Assembly (NCBI RefSeq): GCF_014490035.1
Contig: NZ_CP061008.1
Span: 3,596,001 to 3,660,000 of the forward strand
Direction of reading: 5' to 3'
DNA length: 64,000 nucleotides
Source of the DNA: Achromobacter xylosoxidans
GTDB taxonomy: Bacteria > Pseudomonadota > Gammaproteobacteria > Burkholderiales > Burkholderiaceae_B
In this document: positions 8,011 to 19,363 of the stretch, piece after piece
How positions within the stretch are numbered: position 1 is the first letter of the stretch
How the letters are laid out: the number at the start of each line of letters is the position of its first letter
Notes under the pieces: generated by a model
The model's input: the letters and a program-made list of their open reading frames with translations, nothing else
Databases searched by the model: none
What the model was told of the DNA's origin: nothing
Program-made: the position numbers and the translations under genes

Positions 8011-8946
8011 ATGGCGCGTCGACGCAACCTCGCGTTTCTGCTCAGCATGCTTGCCGCGCCCGCGGGCGCGGCCGTCGTCTACGACAACCACGGCCTGGTG
8101 GTCGAAGCCACCACCGGCAGCCGCAGCGACTGGAATACCGGCCAGCGGCAGACCACCCGCGCCACCACCATCACCTACCAGGGCAAGCCGCTGTGCGGCA
8201 AGGACGTCGGCGCCCTGCTCTATCCCGATGGCCAGAGCGTCGAGGCCCGCGCGTTCTTCTGCGCATCCACCGCCAAGGCCTTGGAAACGGACGCCGTGCT
8301 GGCCTACTTCACCAGTTCCAGCGCCAATACCGTGCTGGCGCAGCTGAGCGCGGCCAACGGCGCGCTGCGGGTCCAGCGCCTGGCCTTGTCGGCCAAGCCG
8401 GACCGCGATCGCATCGCCACCACGCGCTTCGAGGACGCGCGCCTGCCTGGCTGGACGCGCGTCCAGACGTCCTGGAACGAAACCGTGATGATCCGCCACG
8501 CGCCGCTCGCCGCCCTGAACCTGGGGCCGGGCAAGCTGCTGGACGTGGCGGACGGCGTGGCCTACCTGGCCGTACCGCCAGGCAGGGACGCGGTCGAGAT
8601 CGAGCCCACCAAGCGGGTCAAGGACGCCGACGGCTATCTGCAGATCGTGCCGGCCATCACCAAGTTCGTGGACACTCCGATGGCGTTCCGCGCGGTGCGC
8701 ATGAGCGACGGGCGCGAACTGGCCCGGCTGGATTTCAAGGATGTCTGCCTGCGCCTGCCCGCGATCCAATTCGATCGTCCGGACGCGCAGTCCAAGTCCT
8801 CGGCCGCGCCCGACGTGGCCTTCGACGACGTGCCGGCCTGGCGCGCCGCCACCCTGCAGCTGACGCAGGCGGCGCAGGGACGCGCCGCGCTGCGCCTGCA
8901 GCCGGGCGTGACCCTGCCACGCAAGCCCGGCTGCGCGCCCGGTTGA
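8011..8946 (+). CDS. Hypothetical exported protein
   Basis: A 311-residue protein that I do not recognise. Residues 1-20 form a signal peptide (RRR followed by a hydrophobic stretch ending APAGA). The mature part contains four cysteines that could make two disulfides in the periplasm. A GGGAG ribosome site precedes the ATG. It begins 59 bp after kdgD on the same strand, but the hairpin between them may separate their expression. It ends 10 bp from the convergent ilvA gene. Nothing ties it to hexarate metabolism beyond position. Confidence 0.75.
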   Translation: MARRRNLAFLLSMLAAPAGAAVVYDNHGLVVEATTGSRSDWNTGQRQTTRATTITYQGKPLCGKDVGALLYPDGQSVEARAFFCASTAKALETDAVLAYFTSSSANTVLAQLSAANGALRVQRLALSAKPDRDRIATTRFEDARLPGWTRVQTSWNETVMIRHAPLAALNLGPGKLLDVADGVAYLAVPPGRDAVEIEPTKRVKDADGYLQIVPAITKFVDTPMAFRAVRMSDGRELARLDFKDVCLRLPAIQFDRPDAQSKSSAAPDVAFDDVPAWRAATLQLTQAAQGRAALRLQPGVTLPRKPGCAPG

Positions 8947-8956
8947 TCTGGCCCGC

Positions 8957-10543
8957 TCAGATCAGGAACTGGCGGTAGGCCTCGTTGCCGGTTTCCTCGG
9001 TATGGGCGTAGCCCAGCTGCCGCAGGAACGCGTCCAGCGCCGCGCTGTCCGCCAGCGGCGCCTGGATGCCGACCAAGGCCGAGCTGAACTCCGTGCCCTG
9101 GTTGCGGTAATGGAACAGGCTGATGTTCCAGTTGGGCGCCATCTCGGACAGGAACTTCATCAGCGCCCCGGGGCGCTCAGGAAACTCGAAGCGGAACAGG
9201 CGCTCGCCCGCCGCCAGCGGCGAGCGGCCGCCCACCATGTAGCGGATGTGCTGCTTGGACACTTCGTTGTTGCTGAGGTCGCCGACGGAGAAACCCTGTT
9301 CCTGCAGCGCCGTCATGATTTCCGCCGCGTCGCCGCGCCGCGAGATCTGCATGCTGACGAAGATGTGGGCGGTGCGCGCGTCGGCGATGCGGTAGTTGAA
9401 TTCCGTCACGCTGCGCTGACCGATCACGCTGCAAAAGCGGCGGAAGCTGCCGCGCTCTTCCGGCACCGTCACGGCGAAGACCGCCTCGCGCGCCTCGCCA
9501 ACCTCGGCGCGGTCTGCGACGAAGCGCAGGCGGTCGAAGTTCATGTTCGCGCCCGAGGTCACCGCCACCATGGGCAGGCCTTGCACGCCTTCGCGCTCTA
9601 CATATTTCTTCAGCCCGGCCACCGCCAGCGCGCCCGCCGGCTCCAGCACGCTGCGGGTATCCAGGAACACGTCCTTGATCGCCGCGCAGACCGCGTCCGT
9701 ATCCACCAGGATGATCTCGTCCAGGTATTCGCGGCACAGGCGGAAGGTCTCCTCGCCCACCAGCTTGACCGCCGTGCCATCCGAGAACAGGCCCACTTCG
9801 GGCAGGTTGACCCGTTCGCCCACCTGCATCGACAGGGACATGGCGCAGGAATCCTCGGTCTGCACGCCGATGACCTTGACGCCGGGGTCCACCGCCTTGA
9901 TGTAGGTCGCCACGCCCGCGGCCAGCCCGCCGCCGCCGATCGGCACGAAGACGGCATGCAAGGGGCCCGCGTGCTGGCGCAAGATCTCCATGCCGACCGT
10001 GCCCTGGCCGGCGATCACATAGGGATCGTCGAAGGCCGGAATGAAGGTCAGGTCCTGCGCGCTCGCCAGCTTCTGGGCGTGGCCATAGGCATCGCTATAG
10101 GAATCGCCCGCCTGCACCACCGTCACCGTGGGGCCGCCATGCGCCTTGACCGCGTCCACCTTCACCTGCGGCGTGGTCTGCGGCACCACGATGATGGCGC
10201 GCACGCCCATCCTGGCCGCCGAGATCGCCACGCCCTGCGCATGGTTGCCGGCGGACGCCGTGATGACGCCCCGGTCCAGCGCCGCCTGCGGCGTGTTGCG
10301 CATCTTGTTGTAGGCGCCGCGCACCTTGAAGGAAAAGACCGGCTGGTTGTCCTCGCGCTTGAAGTAGACCGGGTTGCCCAGCCGGGCCGACAGGCCGCGG
10401 GCGCGATCCAGCTCGGTTTCGCGGGCGATGTCGTAGATGCGTGCGGTCAGGATCTGCCTCAGGTATTCCATCGGCGAGGCCCGGCCGTCCTGGAATGCGG
10501 TCGGCGCGGCGGTTTGCTGGCTGGCTTGCGGGGTGTGGTGCAT
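8957..10543 (-). CDS. ilvA: Threonine ammonia-lyase, biosynthetic
   Basis: A 528-residue enzyme that converts L-threonine to 2-oxobutanoate and ammonia, the first step of isoleucine synthesis. The PLP-binding lysine is Lys73 (SFKVRGAYNK) and the glycine-rich phosphate loop reads IGGGGLAAG. The C-terminal third (from about 345) carries the two ACT-like regulatory domains of the isoleucine-inhibited biosynthetic form. The start used (ATG at 10543) lies just downstream of the attenuator; a second ATG (MEYLRQ) 24 codons later is an alternative. An Ile-rich leader peptide and terminator precede it, so expression should follow charging of branched-chain tRNAs. Confidence 0.95.
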   Translation of the reverse strand: MHHTPQASQQTAAPTAFQDGRASPMEYLRQILTARIYDIARETELDRARGLSARLGNPVYFKREDNQPVFSFKVRGAYNKMRNTPQAALDRGVITASAGNHAQGVAISAARMGVRAIIVVPQTTPQVKVDAVKAHGGPTVTVVQAGDSYSDAYGHAQKLASAQDLTFIPAFDDPYVIAGQGTVGMEILRQHAGPLHAVFVPIGGGGLAAGVATYIKAVDPGVKVIGVQTEDSCAMSLSMQVGERVNLPEVGLFSDGTAVKLVGEETFRLCREYLDEIILVDTDAVCAAIKDVFLDTRSVLEPAGALAVAGLKKYVEREGVQGLPMVAVTSGANMNFDRLRFVADRAEVGEAREAVFAVTVPEERGSFRRFCSVIGQRSVTEFNYRIADARTAHIFVSMQISRRGDAAEIMTALQEQGFSVGDLSNNEVSKQHIRYMVGGRSPLAAGERLFRFEFPERPGALMKFLSEMAPNWNISLFHYRNQGTEFSSALVGIQAPLADSAALDAFLRQLGYAHTEETGNEAYRQFLI

Positions 10544-10586
10544 CTGGCTCTCTGCTTCGGTGTGCTTGCCCGGCAGAGGCGGCCAC

Positions 10587-10611
10587 AAAAAACCCGCCTC
10601 GTGGGGCGGGT
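10587..10611 (-). terminator. ilvA attenuator terminator
   Basis: On the minus strand ACCCGCC-CCACGA-GGCGGGT is followed by a run of six U. It is an intrinsic terminator placed between the leader peptide and ilvA, as expected for transcription attenuation. Confidence 0.8.
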
Positions 10612-10635
10612 GGCTGTGACTGTTGCGGTCGCGCG

Positions 10636-10698
10636 CTAACCCACCATTCCAGGAATGATGGTAATAATCAGCGAAATGCGGACGGCGCGGAAATTCAT
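10636..10698 (-). CDS. ilvA leader peptide (attenuation)
   Basis: A 20-codon gene encoding MNFRAVRISLIITIIPGMVG. It starts after an AGGAGG ribosome site 14 bp upstream and ends with TAG at 10636-10638. Five Ile, two Val, one Leu and one Thr codons are concentrated in the middle, the signature of a branched-chain amino-acid leader. A CATTCC-A-GGAATG hairpin (10645-10657) overlaps its last codons and could serve as the pause or competing stem. The intrinsic terminator follows 25 bp later, and ilvA follows that. Ribosome stalling at the Ile codons is predicted to prevent terminator formation. Confidence 0.82.
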   Translation of the reverse strand: MNFRAVRISLIITIIPGMVG

Positions 10699-13288
<2,590 letters not shown>

Positions 13289-13320
13289 GCCTCCGCTGCC
13301 GCGCCTCGGCGCGGCAACAA

Positions 13321-13356
13321 AAAAAGGCCGGCAGCCCCAGGGCTGCCGGCCTTTTC
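13321..13356. terminator. Bidirectional terminator between icd and dedA
   Basis: An 11-bp perfect stem, GGCCGGCAGCC/GGCTGCCGGCC, has a 4-base loop, an A-run on the left and a T-run on the right. It can terminate icd on the plus strand and the dedA operon on the minus strand. Confidence 0.85.
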
Positions 13357-13368
13357 CTTTGCGCGCGC

Positions 13369-14013
13369 CTAGCGCTGCGCTTCGCGGTGCCGTAGCTGGC
13401 GCACCTGCAGGAACTGAAGCGCGACGGGAATCAGCGACAGGCCGATGATGATGACCGAGACCCAATGCAGGTTGGCCCGCACCCACGGGATCGAACCCAG
13501 CCAGTAGCCGGCCAGCAGCATCGACGAGCACCACAGGATGCCGCCGATGACGTTGTAGGTGTAGAACGTGCGGCGCGGCATCTGCGACAGGCCGGCGACG
13601 AACGGCGCCACGGTCCGGACGATGGGCACGAAACGCGCCACGGTGATGGTCATCGCGCCGAAACGCGCGAAGTACGCGCGCGCCCGCTCCATGTGATCGG
13701 GCTTGATCCAGCGGCTGCTGGCAAGCCTCTGCCCCCAGCGAGATGATCCTATGGAATAGTTCAGCGCGTCTCCCGCGATGGCGGCAGCGGTGATGGCCGC
13801 CAGCGAAATGGCCGGATCGACGCCGGCCAGCCCCAGGAACGCGCCCGCGGCGAACAGCAGCGAATCGCCGGGCAGGAATGGCATCACCACCAGGCCCGTT
13901 TCCACGAAGATGACCGCGGCGATGATCGCGGTGCCCAGCACCCAATTCTGCGCCAGCACCGCCATCAGGCCCTGCTCGCTGGTCAGCCAGGAAAACACTT
14001 CAGTAATGCTCAT
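13369..14013 (-). CDS. DedA/SNARE-associated family membrane protein
   Basis: A 214-residue inner-membrane protein of the DedA family, which includes undecaprenyl-phosphate and phospholipid flippases. Family features are the re-entrant segment with ETGLVVMPFLPGDSLLF (about 38-54) and the conserved arginine motif RFVPIVRTVAPFVAG (about 126-140), followed by two C-terminal membrane helices. It starts 15 bp after the glycosyltransferase gene on the same strand, so the two form an operon. A lipid-carrier flippase next to a polyprenyl-phosphate-sugar transferase makes functional sense, for example in envelope lipid modification. Confidence 0.9.
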   Translation of the reverse strand: MSITEVFSWLTSEQGLMAVLAQNWVLGTAIIAAVIFVETGLVVMPFLPGDSLLFAAGAFLGLAGVDPAISLAAITAAAIAGDALNYSIGSSRWGQRLASSRWIKPDHMERARAYFARFGAMTITVARFVPIVRTVAPFVAGLSQMPRRTFYTYNVIGGILWCSSMLLAGYWLGSIPWVRANLHWVSVIIIGLSLIPVALQFLQVRQLRHREAQR

Positions 14014-14028
14014 GATCGAATCTTTGAA

Positions 14029-15657
14029 TCAAGGTTTGGCCTGCGCCGGCGCCGCCGGCATGCCGGCGCACATGCGCTGGCGGGACGCGGCGTCGATATC
14101 GATGCGCCAGACGAACCGCTTCCCGACGGACAGCCTCGGCGCCACGCCGGCGAGTACCGGATAGCGTCCGCCGTCGTCTTCCTGGCCCCAGATCCAGAAG
14201 CGCGATCCGTCCGCCGCTGCGCACATGCGCACGCGCATGTCGTCGGCGCCGATCAGCACGCGCTTGCCCATCACGGGGTCGAACTGGGCGGCGTCGTACA
14301 GTTCCTTGCGCCAGTTGTCGCGCTTGGGGATCTCGGGGTTCTGCCAATCGTCGACGATCCAGGCGGGTTCCTTGGCCTGGGTATAGAAACCCAGGTCGAA
14401 AGGCAAGGTATGCAGCGCCATGTGGATGTCCTGCGGCTGCATTTCCTTGCGCAATTCCCTGGCCAGCGGCCCGGCGCTGCCGCGCGGATTGGACGACGCG
14501 ACGATGACCGCGGCCAGGCAGATCACGGCGGATACCCCGACGGCGATCCAGGCGCCGCGCCGTTTGCCGGCCGCCCAGGCGGGCGCGACCCGTTCGCAGA
14601 TCAGGAACGCCAGCGGCGGGAACACCGGCAGCACGTAGCCGATCAGCTTGGAATTGGGAATCGAGAAGAACACGATCACGACCGCGATCCAGATCGCCAT
14701 CAGGCGCCGCAGGCCCTGCGGATCGGACTCGCGCCAATAGGCCGGCTTGAAGATCGAAATGCCCCACACCGACCACGGCAGCGACAGCCCCGCCACGATG
14801 GGCAGGTAGAACCAGAACGGTTGCGCGTTGTTGAAGCCGCCCTGCGAAAAACGCTCGAACTGCTGGTAGACGAAGAAGTACTGGTAGAAGCCGGGATGGC
14901 GCAATTCCATCAGCCAGAACCACGGCACCGCCACCAGCGCGAACGCCAGCAAGGCCGGCACCCACAGCAAGGCGCGCACGCCGGGCCAGTCGCGGCGCAG
15001 CAGCAGCCAGGCCAGCACGATGGCGCCGGGCAGCGCCACGCCGATCAGCCCCTTGGCCAGCACCGCCAGCGCGGCCAGCACGCCCGTGGCCACCGCCATG
15101 GCGCGGAACGGCCGCCCCGCGGCGCGGCGCAAGGCGGTGTCGGCCGCCGCCAGCACGCACAGGGTGATCATGCTGGCCACCAGCATGTCCATATTGGCGA
15201 ACTGGGCGGCGCCAAAGAACAGCGGCATCATGCCCAGGATCACCACGGCCCAGCGCGCCTGCGCGGCATTGCGGTAGCGCGCCACGAAGGCGTAGAGCGC
15301 GGCGCCCGCGCTCCAGGCGCCCAGCAGCGAAGGCAACCGCGCGCTGAACTCGTGCACGCCGAACAGCACATAGCTGATCTGCGCAAGCCAGTAGTACAGC
15401 GGCGGCTTGTGGAAGTACGGCATGCCGTCAAGCAAGGGCACCATGGGCGAGCCGCTGCGCAGCATTTCCCAGGCCACCCCGGCATAACGCCCCTCGTCGG
15501 GCAGCGTCAGCCAGCGCGCCCAGGCCAGCGCCCCCAGCCACAGGGCCAGGCAAGCCAGCACCAGCCAGGCGGGCCAGGCACTGCGGCGCGCCCATAGACG
15601 GCGCTGGACGGAGGCAATGTGCTGCGGAGGTGCTTCGGGACGGGACGCTAGTCGCAT
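14029..15657 (-). CDS. ArnT/PMT-type glycosyltransferase (GT39/GT83-like) membrane protein
   Basis: A 542-residue polytopic membrane protein that transfers a sugar from a polyprenyl-phosphate carrier on the periplasmic side. The first periplasmic loop has the catalytic acidic motif PDEGRYA (about 53-59) and the HKPPLYYWL block. About a dozen hydrophobic segments follow, then a soluble C-terminal domain (about 400-540). It resembles L-Ara4N transferase ArnT, which modifies lipid A, but no arn genes are nearby, so donor and acceptor are open. The start was placed at the first ATG giving a plausible N-terminus; no clear ribosome site is visible. Co-directional with dedA. Confidence 0.85.
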   Translation of the reverse strand: MRLASRPEAPPQHIASVQRRLWARRSAWPAWLVLACLALWLGALAWARWLTLPDEGRYAGVAWEMLRSGSPMVPLLDGMPYFHKPPLYYWLAQISYVLFGVHEFSARLPSLLGAWSAGAALYAFVARYRNAAQARWAVVILGMMPLFFGAAQFANMDMLVASMITLCVLAAADTALRRAAGRPFRAMAVATGVLAALAVLAKGLIGVALPGAIVLAWLLLRRDWPGVRALLWVPALLAFALVAVPWFWLMELRHPGFYQYFFVYQQFERFSQGGFNNAQPFWFYLPIVAGLSLPWSVWGISIFKPAYWRESDPQGLRRLMAIWIAVVIVFFSIPNSKLIGYVLPVFPPLAFLICERVAPAWAAGKRRGAWIAVGVSAVICLAAVIVASSNPRGSAGPLARELRKEMQPQDIHMALHTLPFDLGFYTQAKEPAWIVDDWQNPEIPKRDNWRKELYDAAQFDPVMGKRVLIGADDMRVRMCAAADGSRFWIWGQEDDGGRYPVLAGVAPRLSVGKRFVWRIDIDAASRQRMCAGMPAAPAQAKP

Positions 15658-15755
15658 GAGGAGCCGGAAAGGGTTCAGGAAAATGCAAGATTGCGCGCAG
15701 TATCGCCAGGCGCGCGTCAAGCTTTCATGAAATTTCCAAAAAATTTGCCTGCCGC

Positions 15756-16553
15756 CTACGTCGGATGCAGCCGGTCCAGCCTGAGCCGCTCGCGCTCGTC
15801 CGTCAGGCGGCGCATGGCGCCATAGGCCGCCGCAATCGCCGCCATGCCGCTGGCGCCGCATAGCAGGAACATCAGCAGTATCTGGTACTTTGCGGCCTCG
15901 ATCGGATCCATGCCGGCGATGATCTGCCCGGTCATGATGCCCGGCAGGGTGATGATGCCGGCGGCCGACATCTGATTGATACTGGGCACGATGCCGCGCC
16001 GCACGGATTCGCGCAGCAAGGACGAAAACGCCTCGTGCACCGTCGCGCCCAGGGCCAACCGCGCCTCGATCGCCAGTTTCTCGCGCCGCGCGCCGGACAA
16101 GACCCCGTCCAGCGCCAGGCTGGCCGCGTTGAGCACGCTGCCCAGCACGATGCCGATCAGCGCGATGGTGTAGCGCGGGTCGTACCAGGGGTCCGGACGC
16201 AGCGCCGTGTTCAGGATGAACAGCACCGTGATAACCGTGGTTCCCGCCACCGCCATCGCGCCGACCCAGCCGTTGCCGCGGCCGGTCAGCCTGCCCCTGG
16301 GCCGCGCCGCCACCTCCCGCGCCGCCAGCGCCATCATCACCGCCACCACCAGCGCCGTCAGCCAGGGCGCGGCGTGCGCGAACACGATGCGCAGGATGTG
16401 GCCGACCAGCAGCAGCTGCACGACGGTGCGCACCGCGGCCCACAGCACCTGGCGCTGCAGGTTCAGGCGCAAGGCAAAGGAGATGCCCGCGCTGAGCAGC
16501 ACCAGCAGCGAGGCAATGGCCAGGTCGGAGGCCTGCAGTTTGATCACGTCCAT
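15756..16553 (-). CDS. fetB: FetB-like ABC exporter permease
   Basis: A 265-residue membrane protein of the UPF0014/FetB family with about seven transmembrane segments. The conserved blocks RRGIVPSINQMSAAGIITLPGIMTGQI (split here by a helix) and DPIEAAKYQI are present. In E. coli FetAB exports iron and protects against oxidative stress. The gene overlaps the end of the ATPase gene by 10 bp, so the two are translationally coupled. Confidence 0.9.
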   Translation of the reverse strand: MDVIKLQASDLAIASLLVLLSAGISFALRLNLQRQVLWAAVRTVVQLLLVGHILRIVFAHAAPWLTALVVAVMMALAAREVAARPRGRLTGRGNGWVGAMAVAGTTVITVLFILNTALRPDPWYDPRYTIALIGIVLGSVLNAASLALDGVLSGARREKLAIEARLALGATVHEAFSSLLRESVRRGIVPSINQMSAAGIITLPGIMTGQIIAGMDPIEAAKYQILLMFLLCGASGMAAIAAAYGAMRRLTDERERLRLDRLHPT

Positions 16554-17170
16554 AGCGGTTCCAGCCTGCCCTGCTCCATGCGCCAGGAACGGCGCGCCAG
16601 ACGCTGCGCCTGCGCCGGGCTGTGCGTCACCATCAAGATCGCTGCCCCGCCGTCCAGGTAGCGCCGCAGCTCCGCTTCCACCTGGTCCGTGGCGGCCTGA
16701 TCCAGCGCGGCGGTCGGCTCGTCCAGCAGCAGCACGCGGGGCGCCAGCGCCAATGCGCGCACCAGGCCCAGGCGCTGGCGTTCGCCCGTGGACAGTTCAT
16801 GCACCAGCGCATCCAGCTTGTCAGGCGACAGCCCCAGGCGTTGCATGATGGCCAAGGCCTGGGCGCGGTCCGTGAAATGCCGCAGCACCAGATCGTCCCA
16901 CCAGCCTGCTTCCGCCTGGCAGTACATGACCTTGCGGCGCCATTCATGACCCCGCATGCCCGAGCGCGGGCGGCCCTCAAGCAGCGCTTCGCCATGCCCG
17001 GGGTCGAGGTCGGCGATCTGGCGCAGCAGAAGGGATTTGCCGGAACCTGACGGCCCCATGATGGCGGCGCATTCGCCTGCGGCCAGGTCCAGGCCGACGG
17101 GCGCAAGGCGTTCGCTATAGATACCGCGCAGCCTGAGCAGCGGGTGCGCGTCGGTGGTGGTGTTCGGCAT
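16544..17170 (-). CDS. fetA: FetA-like ABC exporter ATP-binding protein
   Basis: A 208-residue ABC ATPase. Walker A is GPSGSGKS (about 41-48), the signature motif is LSTGERQR, and Walker B with the catalytic glutamate is LLLDEPTAALD. The short length matches FetA/YbbL-type ATPases, which pair with FetB permeases. It overlaps the fetB start, giving a two-gene exporter. The start at 17170 (MPNTTT) fits the family; a longer in-frame N-terminus has no homology-like content. Iron as substrate is inferred from family. Confidence 0.9.
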   Translation of the reverse strand: MPNTTTDAHPLLRLRGIYSERLAPVGLDLAAGECAAIMGPSGSGKSLLLRQIADLDPGHGEALLEGRPRSGMRGHEWRRKVMYCQAEAGWWDDLVLRHFTDRAQALAIMQRLGLSPDKLDALVHELSTGERQRLGLVRALALAPRVLLLDEPTAALDQAATDQVEAELRRYLDGGAAILMVTHSPAQAQRLARRSWRMEQGRLEPLWT

Positions 17171-17316
17171 GGATACAGATCTTAGCCCGTGGCGCCCCGG
17201 TCCGCACCCGGAACCGCCTCGGTGATGCGTTAATCTCAAGCGCCCATCATGGCCCGCTGGCGTGCGACGATAGCGCGACGCAGCCCGTACACCGGCGCGC
17301 CTTTTCAGGAGTATCG

Positions 17317-17727
17317 ATGGAAGTTTCCTTGAGTGGCAGAATCGGCGGCCCCGAGGCCGGCGTCGCCTGGCTTGCCGGCATCGTCCAGCTTCGGCCGAAG
17401 CTGAAGTCCGCCCTGGCCGACCTGTCCGTCGCCGGCCTGCGGACCCTCGACGTCGAATTGTGGATCGGCGGCAGCATCACCGACTACGGACCACAAGGCT
17501 TTTCTTCCAGCGCCAGGTACTACGCGAAGAAGGAGTCCTTGCTGCTTGCCATCTCCGTGCCCAAGGCGGTGGCGGCGGCCGCTACGCAAGCGCGTCCGGA
17601 ACAGACCATTGAGGGCTGGCTCGCCGACGGCTTCAGTTCCGTCAAGCTCCCGCGCAGCGCCCAGATGCTGCCCTTTGCCCTCATTGCGCAGACGGTCCAA
17701 TCGGCCTTGGGCATCGCCCGGCAGTGA
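17317..17727 (+). CDS. Hypothetical protein, 136 aa
   Basis: A small protein that I do not recognise. It has no signal peptide or membrane segment and looks like a compact alpha/beta cytoplasmic protein (strand-like DVELWIGGSITDYG, helical C-terminus FALIAQTVQSAL). An AGGAG ribosome site lies just before the ATG, supporting this start. It is a single gene bounded by the fetAB operon, divergent from it, and by a bidirectional terminator downstream. Confidence 0.65.
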   Translation: MEVSLSGRIGGPEAGVAWLAGIVQLRPKLKSALADLSVAGLRTLDVELWIGGSITDYGPQGFSSSARYYAKKESLLLAISVPKAVAAAATQARPEQTIEGWLADGFSSVKLPRSAQMLPFALIAQTVQSALGIARQ

Positions 17728-17746
17728 CGAAAACCGCCTGGAAATG

Positions 17747-17771
17747 AAAAAGCCCGCCAAGGCGGGCTTTT
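17747..17771. terminator. Bidirectional terminator
   Basis: AAAAAGCCCGCC-AA-GGCGGGCTTTT forms a tight hairpin with A- and T-runs on both flanks. It lies between the convergent 136-aa gene and the amino-acid ABC operon. Confidence 0.85.
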
Positions 17772-17789
17772 GGCTGCAACGCCGGCGCC

Positions 17790-18584
17790 TCAGAGCATGT
17801 GCGCCAGGAACTCGCGGCTGCGCGCCTCTTGCGGAGCGCGGAAAAAGTCCGCCGAAGGCGCTTCCTCGATGATGCGGCCTTCGTCCATGAAGATGACCCG
17901 GTGCGCGACTTCGCGCGCAAAGCCCATTTCATGGGTGACGACCAGCATGGTCATGCGCTCGTCGGCCAGCTGCTTCATGGTGCGCAGCACTTCGCCGGTC
18001 AGTTCCGGGTCCAGCGCCGAGGTGGGTTCGTCGAACAGCATGATGTCCGGCTCCATGGCCAGCGCGCGGGCGATCGCCACACGCTGCTTCTGGCCGCCGG
18101 ACAGGCGCGTCGGGTAGTTGTCGCGCTTGTTCAGCAGGCCCACCTTGCGCAGCAGCTCTTCCGCCTTGGGCACGATCTGGGCGCGGGTCATGCCCTTGAC
18201 GGTGATGGGCGCCTCGATGATATTCTGCAGCACGGTCATGTGCGGGAACAGGTTGAACGACTGGAACACCATGCCCATCTTGCGGCAGATGCGGCGCACG
18301 TCGGCGTCGCTGGCGTACTGGCTGCGTCCGCCCGGCACGGCGCGGGCCATGGCCTCGCCTTCGACCTCGATGCTGCCCTCGTCGATGGTTTCCAGGTGGT
18401 TCAGGCAGCGCAGGAAGGTGCTCTTGCCGGAGCCGGACGGGCCGATCACCGCGACCACTTCGCCCTGGCCCAGGCTGAGCGATACCCGGTCCAGCACGCG
18501 GTTGGGGCCGAACGACTTGATGATTTCGCGGGCCTCGATCATGACGGGACGCGCGGACGGAGAATTACTGGTCATATTTGGCAT
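17790..18584 (-). CDS. Polar amino-acid ABC transporter ATP-binding protein
   Basis: A 264-residue ATPase of the GlnQ/HisP type that powers import of an amino acid. Walker A is GPSGSGKST, the signature is LSGGQKQR, and Walker B is [12 protein letters not shown]. It is the last gene of a receptor-permease-ATPase operon and overlaps the permease by 20 bp from the ATG used. In-frame ATGs three and fourteen codons later are alternatives, and the last (MIEAREI) matches where most GlnQ proteins begin. The substrate cannot be assigned from this subunit. Confidence 0.92.
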   Translation of the reverse strand: MPNMTSNSPSARPVMIEAREIIKSFGPNRVLDRVSLSLGQGEVVAVIGPSGSGKSTFLRCLNHLETIDEGSIEVEGEAMARAVPGGRSQYASDADVRRICRKMGMVFQSFNLFPHMTVLQNIIEAPITVKGMTRAQIVPKAEELLRKVGLLNKRDNYPTRLSGGQKQRVAIARALAMEPDIMLFDEPTSALDPELTGEVLRTMKQLADERMTMLVVTHEMGFAREVAHRVIFMDEGRIIEEAPSADFFRAPQEARSREFLAHML

Positions 18585-19218
18585 AGCGCTTTTCCATGTG
18601 CTGGAAGAACCACGTCAGGATCAGCGTCATGATGAGATAGAAGGCGGCGGCGACCAGGAACGGCGTGGTCGTGAAATCGCGCTGCACGATGCCGCGCGCC
18701 GTGCGCAGGATGTCGTTGAGCGCCAGCACGTAGATGAGCGAGGTGTCCTTGACCAGGGTGATGGTCTCGTTGCTCATGGGCGGCAGCACCCGCTGCACCA
18801 TCTGCGGCAGCACGATGCGGCGCAGGGTCTGCAGATAGGTCATGCCCAGGACCTTGCTGCCCTCGTACTGGCCGCGGTCCACCGACTGGATGCCGGCGCG
18901 GAAGATCTCGGCGAAATAGGCCGCGTAGTTCAGCGCGAAGGCTACCACGGCGGCCGGAAAGTCCGGCAGGCGGATCCCGATCACCGGCACGAACGGCAGC
19001 GCGAAGTAGATGAACAGCATCTGCAGCATCAGCGGCGTGCCGCGCATGAGCCAGATATAGCCGTTGACCAGGCTGCTGGCCAGGCGCCATTTGGAGATCC
19101 GCACCAGCGCCAGCACCAGGCCCAGCGGGACGGCCAGCGCCAGCGTGATGAAAAACAGCGTCAGGGTGACTTTCGCGCCTTGCGCCAATGGCCCCAATAG
19201 GGAGAGAACGTAGTCCAT
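18565..19218 (-). CDS. Polar amino-acid ABC transporter permease
   Basis: A 217-residue inner-membrane permease of the HisM/GlnP family with about five helices. The EAA loop that docks the ATPase is the stretch around [21 protein letters not shown] (about 129-150). It lies between the receptor and ATPase genes. A single permease gene suggests a homodimeric pore. A large GC hairpin between this gene and the receptor gene probably lowers its expression relative to the receptor. Confidence 0.92.
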   Translation of the reverse strand: MDYVLSLLGPLAQGAKVTLTLFFITLALAVPLGLVLALVRISKWRLASSLVNGYIWLMRGTPLMLQMLFIYFALPFVPVIGIRLPDFPAAVVAFALNYAAYFAEIFRAGIQSVDRGQYEGSKVLGMTYLQTLRRIVLPQMVQRVLPPMSNETITLVKDTSLIYVLALNDILRTARGIVQRDFTTTPFLVAAAFYLIMTLILTWFFQHMEKRYAKYDQ

Positions 19219-19276
19219 GCAGTGGGTTCGCGCCGTCAGCGTCGGTGGACGCCGGGGCTGGATCGATTCATGAGTA

Positions 19277-19309
19277 AGCCCGCCTGGCGCCTTGGCGCCG
19301 CGGCGGGCT
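19277..19309 (-). other. Intercistronic stem-loop between receptor and permease genes
   Basis: AGCCCGCC (19277-19284) pairs with GGCGGGCT (19302-19309), and GGCGCC/GGCGCC pairs inside. There is no U-run. Such hairpins commonly protect receptor mRNA or partially terminate, allowing excess receptor over membrane subunits. Confidence 0.55.
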
Positions 19310-19363
19310 GCGAAACACAGGCCGGGACGCCCGCGCCGGATGGCCGCGGACGCCGCCCGCCCC

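Noticed and set aside
13299..13316. GC-rich hairpin GCCGCGC-CTCG-GCGCGGC just after icd as the icd terminator
   Set aside because: It is followed by A residues on the icd strand, not U; the stronger bidirectional hairpin at 13321-13356 has the U-run.
15658..16443. Extension of the glycosyltransferase frame into the fetB gene
   Set aside because: The extra sequence is antisense-free but out of frame with FetB coding and has no membrane topology fitting the family; the ATG at 15657 gives a normal length.
19277..19309. Full terminator between amino-acid receptor and permease genes
   Set aside because: Strong stem but no U-run, and permease and ATPase need to be expressed with the receptor; treated as an intercistronic hairpin.
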